The translations under genes and the position numbers were made by a program. The notes under the pieces were generated by a model. It did not search any database. It saw nothing but the letters and a program-made list of their open reading frames with translations, and was not told where the DNA came from. Shown here one piece after another: positions 59,809 through 64,000 of a stretch of 64,000 nt of DNA. The stretch covers positions 5,270,001 through 5,334,000 of the forward strand of contig AP026073.1 of NCBI GenBank assembly GCA_024349765.1, read 5' to 3'. This DNA comes from Streptomyces nigrescens (lineage in GTDB: Bacteria > Actinomycetota > Actinomycetes > Streptomycetales > Streptomycetaceae). Within the stretch, counting starts at the first letter, position 1; the number at the start of each line of letters is the position of its first letter.

Positions 59809-60648
59809 ATGGGTTTCACGGACACGCGCTTCAACGTCAATCTGTCGATCCTGTTCACCGAGCTTCCGTTGCTGGAGCGGCCGGCGGCCGCGCGGGCGGC
59901 GGGTTTCACGGCGGTGGAGCTGTGGTGGCCGTGGGTGGATGCCCCGGTTCCGGACGAGGCGGAGCTGGCCGCGCTGCGCACCGCGCTGACCGAGGCCGGG
60001 ACGCAGTTGGTGGGGCTGAACTTCTACGCCGGTCAGCTGCCGGGTCCCGACCGTGGTGCGCTGTCGATTCCGGGGGAGGAGTCGCAGAAGTTCCGGGCGA
60101 ATGTGCCGGTGGCGATCGAGTTCGCCCGCTCGGTGGGCTGTACGACCTTCAACGCCCTGTACGGCAACCGCGTCGAGGGCGTGGCGGCGGCTGAGCAGGA
60201 TGCGCTGGCGTTGGAGAACCTCACGTTCGCCGCCCGTGCGGTGGCCGAGGTCGGTGGGACGCTGCTCATCGAGGCGCTCAACGCGCCCGAGTCGCCGAAG
60301 TGCCCGATCGTCTCGGCGCCGAAGGCCATCGAGATCGTCGACGCGGTCAACGCGGCCACCGGATTGGACAATGCGCGGTTCCTGATGGACCTGTACCACC
60401 TGTCGATGAACGGCGAGGACCTGGACGAGGTCATCGACCGCTACACCGCCAAGACCGCGCATGTGCAGATCGCCGACAACCCCGGGCGCGGCGCGCCGGG
60501 CACGGGTGGGCTGGACTTCGCCGACCTGCTCGACCGGCTGACGAAGGCCGGCTACCGCGGCTGGGTGGGCCTGGAGTACAAGCCCGGCGACGGCCCCAGC
60601 GCCGGCGCCTTCGAGTGGCTGCCCGCGCCCCTGCGCGCCGCGAAGTAA
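59809..60648 (+). CDS. hyi: Hydroxypyruvate isomerase
   Basis: This 279-residue TIM-barrel protein of the AP-endonuclease-2 type starts MGFTDTRFNVNLSILFTE and has FTAVELWWPW near residue 38, LNFYAGQLPGPDRG, the metal-binding Glu in LIEALNAPES, MDLYHLS and GLEYKP near the end. These are hallmarks of hydroxypyruvate isomerase, which interconverts hydroxypyruvate and tartronate semialdehyde. ATG 59809 has GGAAGGAG upstream at slightly long spacing; the longer frame is not conserved in type. It is first in a three-gene set ending with the glyoxylate-carboligase-like gene. Confidence 0.93.
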   Translation: MGFTDTRFNVNLSILFTELPLLERPAAARAAGFTAVELWWPWVDAPVPDEAELAALRTALTEAGTQLVGLNFYAGQLPGPDRGALSIPGEESQKFRANVPVAIEFARSVGCTTFNALYGNRVEGVAAAEQDALALENLTFAARAVAEVGGTLLIEALNAPESPKCPIVSAPKAIEIVDAVNAATGLDNARFLMDLYHLSMNGEDLDEVIDRYTAKTAHVQIADNPGRGAPGTGGLDFADLLDRLTKAGYRGWVGLEYKPGDGPSAGAFEWLPAPLRAAK

Positions 60649-60741
60649 CCCGCACGGGCGGCCCTCGGGTACGCGACCGCCGCCGGACTACGGCCGCCCG
60701 GACCCCTCTGACTGACGTAACAGCATGTGAAAGGCACCGTT

Positions 60742-61638
60742 GTGAGCACTCTTCCCAAGATCGCGTGGATCGGTCTGGGCATCATGGGTTCGCCCATGGC
60801 CGAGAACCTGATCAAGGCCGGCTACACCGTGGCCGGCTACACCCTGGAGGCCGACAAGCTCGAGCGGCTGGCCAAGGCCGGCGGCAGCGCGGCCGGCTCG
60901 ATCGCCGAGGCCGTCAGGGACGCGGACGTGGTCATCACCATGGTCCCGGCCTCCCCGCAGGTCGAGGCCATCGCCTACGGCCCCGACGGCATCCTGGAGA
61001 ACGCCCGGCGCGGTGCGCTGCTGATCGACATGTCCTCGATCACCCCGCAGACCTCCATCGACCTGGCCCGCGCGGCCGGCGAGAAGGGCATCCGGGTCCT
61101 GGACGCCCCCGTCTCCGGCGGCGAGGCCGGCGCCATCGAGGCCGTCCTGTCGATCATGGTCGGCGGTGAGCAGGCCGACTTCGACGCCGCCCGCCCGATC
61201 CTCGAAGCCCTCGGCAAGACCATCGTGCTGTGCGGACCGCACGGCTCCGGCCAGACCGTCAAGGCCGCCAACCAGCTCATCGTCGCCGTCAACATCCAGG
61301 CCTGCGCCGAGGCCGTGGTCTTCCTGGAGAAGTCCGGCGTCGACCTGACCGCCGCCCTGGACGTCCTCAACGGCGGCCTGGCCGGCTCCACCGTCCTGAC
61401 ACGCAAGAAGGACAACTTCAAAAACCGCGACTTCGCACCCGGCTTCCGCATCGACCTGCACCACAAGGACATGGGCATCGTCACCGACGCCGCCCGCACC
61501 GTCGGCGCCGCCCTGCCCGTCGGCTCCGTCGTCGCCCAACTCGTCGCCTCCCTGCGCACCCAGGGCGACGGCGGCCTGGACCACTCCGCCCTCCTCCGCG
61601 GCGTCGAACGCCTCTCCGGATACCCCACCGGGGCCTGA
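60742..61638 (+). CDS. glxR: Tartronate semialdehyde reductase
   Basis: This 298-residue beta-hydroxyacid dehydrogenase reduces tartronate semialdehyde to D-glycerate with NAD(P)H. The N-terminal dinucleotide fold is AWIGLGIMGSPMAENLIKAG, the substrate signature is RVLDAPVSGGEAGAIEAV, and the catalytic Lys is in GSGQTVKAANQL. GTG 60742 with GAAAGG upstream is preferred over GTG 60727. It is five bases upstream of the carboligase-like gene, so the two are co-translated. Confidence 0.94.
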   Translation: MSTLPKIAWIGLGIMGSPMAENLIKAGYTVAGYTLEADKLERLAKAGGSAAGSIAEAVRDADVVITMVPASPQVEAIAYGPDGILENARRGALLIDMSSITPQTSIDLARAAGEKGIRVLDAPVSGGEAGAIEAVLSIMVGGEQADFDAARPILEALGKTIVLCGPHGSGQTVKAANQLIVAVNIQACAEAVVFLEKSGVDLTAALDVLNGGLAGSTVLTRKKDNFKNRDFAPGFRIDLHHKDMGIVTDAARTVGAALPVGSVVAQLVASLRTQGDGGLDHSALLRGVERLSGYPTGA

Positions 61639-61643
61639 CGTCC

Positions 61644-62852
61644 ATGGCGGCACAGCGGATCCCCGCCGCACGGGCGGCCGTGCAGATCCTCCGGGACGAG
61701 GGCATCGACCTCGTCTTCGGCTGCCCCGGTGGCCCGCTGCTCCCGCTGTACGCGGCGATGGCGGAGACCGGCGGTATCTCCCACCTGCCGGTGCGCGATG
61801 CCGAGGCCGCCGTGCACATGGCCGACGGCTGGGCCCGGACGAACGGACGGGCCGGGGTCGTCGCGGTGGCCGCCGGACCGGGAGCGGCCCGGCTGGTCAC
61901 CGGGCTGTACGCGGCGGCGCAGGACGCGGTCCCGCTGGTGTGCCTCACCGGCCGGCCGACCGCCGCCGGGCCGCCGCGCCGGGCGGCCCACCGTCCCCCG
62001 GACCTGGTCCGGCTGGCCGCTCCGGTCACCAAGCGGGCCGAGCGGATCGAGGATCCCGCGCGCTTCCCGGGGGCTTTCCGTGAGGCCTTCCGGATCGCGC
62101 GGGAGGGCCGTCCCGGCCCGGTGCTGATCGATGTCCCGGCCGATCTGGCGGTGGCGGAGATCGCATCCGACGCGGGGCGGGCCACCGGTGGCGGCCGGTG
62201 GTCCGCCCCGCCGACCAGGGCGGCGGCGCCCGCGGGCCTGACGGCGGACCGTGGTGGGCATGCCGACCCCGGTACCGTCCGCGGGGCGCCGCCCTGGTTC
62301 CTCGCGGAGCTCGCCGCGGTCTTCGGGACCGGACACGACGCGGCAGCCGCGTCGGACACGTACCTGGTCGGCGGCCCCCTGCACGCACCGTCCGCCGCCG
62401 GGCCGGGCGGATCCCGGCTGCAGCACCTCTACGGCCGCAGCGGTCCGCCCGGCTGGGAGGTCCCGGCCGCGATCGGGGTCCGCAAGGCCCTGGACGGCAG
62501 GGGTGAGCGGGACGCCGAGGTCGTCGTGGTCCTCGACGGCGACGGTTTCCCGTCCCTGTCCGGGGAACTGGCGGCCGCGGCACGGTACGACGCCCCGATG
62601 GTGCTGCTCCTGCACACCGCGGACCGGGCCGGCGAGGACTTCGCGGACCCCGTGAAGGTCGCCGAGGCGTACGGCTGCGCGGGCCGCGGCGTCGTCGATC
62701 CGGCGGAGCTGCGCACGGCGGTCGAGTGGGCCCGCAAGGAGGCCGTCTCCACCCGGCGGCCGGTCCTCGTCGACGTCCGGACCGGTCCCCCGGTACGCCT
62801 TCCCGGCGGACCGGCCGTCGAGCCGGTGCACGAGTACACCCACGGGCCCTAG
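61644..62852 (+). CDS. Short thiamine-diphosphate enzyme-like protein, glyoxylate carboligase type
   Basis: This 402-residue protein resembles glyoxylate carboligase and acetolactate synthase but is about 190 residues shorter than the usual 590. It has the N-terminal pyrimidine-binding domain (VQILRDEGIDLVFGCPGGPL, DAEAAVHMADGWAR, AAGPGAARLVTGLYAA), a Pro/Ala-rich linker of about 70 residues in place of the central domain, and a C-terminal domain with VVLDGDGFPSL. The active-site Glu position is Ala53 (Gcl has Val there), and the second metal ligand expected about 26 residues after GDG is not Asn. It may be inactive, regulatory, or act with a full Gcl coded elsewhere. Confidence 0.78.
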   Translation: MAAQRIPAARAAVQILRDEGIDLVFGCPGGPLLPLYAAMAETGGISHLPVRDAEAAVHMADGWARTNGRAGVVAVAAGPGAARLVTGLYAAAQDAVPLVCLTGRPTAAGPPRRAAHRPPDLVRLAAPVTKRAERIEDPARFPGAFREAFRIAREGRPGPVLIDVPADLAVAEIASDAGRATGGGRWSAPPTRAAAPAGLTADRGGHADPGTVRGAPPWFLAELAAVFGTGHDAAAASDTYLVGGPLHAPSAAGPGGSRLQHLYGRSGPPGWEVPAAIGVRKALDGRGERDAEVVVVLDGDGFPSLSGELAAAARYDAPMVLLLHTADRAGEDFADPVKVAEAYGCAGRGVVDPAELRTAVEWARKEAVSTRRPVLVDVRTGPPVRLPGGPAVEPVHEYTHGP

Positions 62853-62961
62853 GCACCCCGCCGAGGTGCCCGGCCCCCGAACTTCCGGGCGGTGGCTGCG
62901 CTGACACCTGTCCTGTCGCGCCCAGGCGCGGCCGCCGCCCGGAATACCCACCCAGGTTTGT

Positions 62962-62978
62962 TTCAACAAACTGTTGAC
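62962..62978. promoter_or_regulatory. AllR-type operator before the catalase
   Basis: TTCAACAAACTGTTGAC matches the sites at 38892 and 58926. Its right half contains TTGACG (62974-62979), followed after 18 bases by TACGCT (62998-63003) as likely -35 and -10. Confidence 0.82.
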
Positions 62979-63010
62979 GTTTGGTCGGAGCTCTTCTTAC
63001 GCTCCGACAT

Positions 63011-63028
63011 GCGGAAGTCAACTTCCGC
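63011..63028. promoter_or_regulatory. Perfect palindrome in the catalase leader
   Basis: GCGGAAGTCAACTTCCGC has perfect 8-base arms around CA and lies just downstream of the presumed start of transcription, 22 bases before the catalase ATG. It could be a second operator (for example, of a peroxide-sensing repressor) or a leader hairpin. Confidence 0.6.
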
Positions 63029-63049
63029 GCTCTCGTACGGAAGGTCACC

Positions 63050-64000
63050 ATGTCGAAGCCCACGCTGACGACCGAGTCCGGCGCCCCGGTCGCCGACAAC
63101 CAGAACTCCTCCACCGCCGGCGTCGGCGGCCCGATCATCCTCCAGGACCAGCACCTGCTGGAGAAGCTCGCCCGCTTCAACCGCGAGCGCATCCCGGAGC
63201 GCGTCGTGCACGCCCGCGGGTCCGGCGCGTACGGCTACTTCGAGGTGACCGACGACGTCACGGCCTTCACCCGGGCCGACTTCCTGAACACCGTCGGCAA
63301 GCGGACCGAGACGTTCCTTCGCTTCTCGACCGTCGCCGACAGCCTCGGCGGCCCGGACGCGGCCCGCGACCCGCGCGGCTTCGCCCTCAAGTTCTACACC
63401 GAGGAGGGTAACTACGACCTCGTCGGCAACAACACCCCGGTGTTCTTCATCAAGGACCCGATCAAGTTCCCCGACTTCATCCACTCGCAGAAGCGCGACC
63501 CCTTCACGGGCAAGCAGGAGCCGGACAACGTCTGGGACTTCTGGGCGCACGCCCCCGAGGCCACCCACCAGATCACCTGGCTCATGGGCGACCGCGGCAT
63601 CCCGGCCTCCTACCGCCACATGAACGGCTACGGCTCGCACACCTACCAGTGGACGAACGCCGAGGGCGAGGCCTTCTTCGTCAAGTACCACTTCAAGACC
63701 AACCAGGGCATCCGCTCGCTGAGCAGCGAGCAGGGCGCCGAGCTGGCGGGCAAGGACCCCAACAGCCACCAGACCGACCTGCTGCAGTCCATCGAGCGGG
63801 GCGTGTACCCCTCCTGGACGCTCTACGTGCAGATCATGCCGGCGGCCGAGGCGGCCGACTACCGCTTCAACCCGTTCGACCTGACGAAGGTGTGGCCGCA
63901 CGCGGACTACCCGCTGCAGCGGGTCGGCCGGCTGGTCCTGGACCGCAACCCCGACAACGTCTTCGCCGAGGTCGAGCAGTCCGCCTTCTCGCCGAACAAC
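63050..64000 (+). CDS. Catalase (monofunctional, heme), 3' truncated by the window
   Basis: The first 317 codons of a clade-type heme catalase are present; the gene runs off the window. The distal His is in [17 protein letters not shown], the distal Asn in [16 protein letters not shown], and [30 protein letters not shown] and [17 protein letters not shown] are standard catalase blocks. ATG 63050 follows GGAAGG. It breaks down H2O2, here most likely that made by urate oxidase, since its promoter carries the same palindrome as the urate operon. A second palindrome (63011) may add peroxide control. Confidence 0.96.
   Translation, partial: MSKPTLTTESGAPVADNQNSSTAGVGGPIILQDQHLLEKLARFNRERIPERVVHARGSGAYGYFEVTDDVTAFTRADFLNTVGKRTETFLRFSTVADSLGGPDAARDPRGFALKFYTEEGNYDLVGNNTPVFFIKDPIKFPDFIHSQKRDPFTGKQEPDNVWDFWAHAPEATHQITWLMGDRGIPASYRHMNGYGSHTYQWTNAEGEAFFVKYHFKTNQGIRSLSSEQGAELAGKDPNSHQTDLLQSIERGVYPSWTLYVQIMPAAEAADYRFNPFDLTKVWPHADYPLQRVGRLVLDRNPDNVFAEVEQSAFSPNN

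Noticed and set aside
62974-63411. A 145-codon frame overlapping the catalase start.
   Set aside because: It covers the promoter and is out of frame with an unmistakable catalase beginning at 63050.

Overview
The window is a high-GC actinobacterial chromosome segment, almost certainly Streptomyces: very GC-rich third codon positions, many GTG starts, ATGA/TGATG overlaps between genes, a large LuxR (LAL) regulator, secreted GH46 chitosanase, GH84 hexosaminidase and an RNase Sa-type ribonuclease. No tRNA, rRNA, CRISPR array or insertion sequence was recognised.

Positions 228-14083 hold the downstream part of a contractile injection system (phage-tail-like, eCIS/CIS class), all on the + strand: sheath, tube, a CPHC-containing assembly protein, a 52-residue protein, a 1186-residue disordered protein with repeated VQR motifs, a second tube-like protein, a LysM protein, a VgrG-like hub/spike, gp25, gpJ-like and gpI-like baseplate proteins, and a zinc-ribbon/transmembrane/discoidin-like protein that resembles the membrane partner of Streptomyces CIS (CisA). 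The AAA+ ATPase and any effector would lie upstream, outside the window.

Positions 14113-35830 are mixed accessory functions: a LAL regulator, a lipoprotein, a ROK sugar kinase, a sugar ABC operon with two tandem paralogous binding lipoproteins, its GntR regulator and a palindromic operator, an SDR/LysR divergent pair, VOC proteins, an SsfX3-like GDSL esterase, an exported cyclohexadienyl dehydratase (PheC) homologue, KDPG aldolase, RNase, a cupin-XRE regulator with its operator, a GH84 enzyme and a TenA-like protein. A roughly 500-bp inverted-repeat element (35844-36342) closes this part and supplies the last codons of the next gene.

Positions 36322-64000 are dominated by purine and allantoin degradation and glyoxylate use. 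Allantoicase, allantoinase, an NCS1 permease, a hydantoin racemase-type protein and an IclR regulator (AllR type) come first; then a Ser/Thr kinase, a MobA-like cytidylyltransferase and malate synthase; then two M20 peptidases and a chitosanase. Next is a minus-strand operon: OHCU decarboxylase, HIU hydrolase, urate oxidase, NCS2 permease, 8-oxoguanine/guanine deaminase, NCS2 permease. Last is a plus-strand set: hydroxypyruvate isomerase, tartronate semialdehyde reductase, a short glyoxylate-carboligase-like protein, and a catalase cut by the window end. Together these convert urate through allantoin to glyoxylate, feed glyoxylate to malate or glycerate, and remove the H2O2 made by urate oxidase.

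The clearest regulatory signal is a shared 17-bp palindrome (TTCAACA-N3-TGTTGAA type) in front of allantoinase, the urate operon and the catalase. In each case its right half contains the presumed -35 hexamer, which suggests one repressor, probably the IclR protein encoded at 41583, for three dispersed units.
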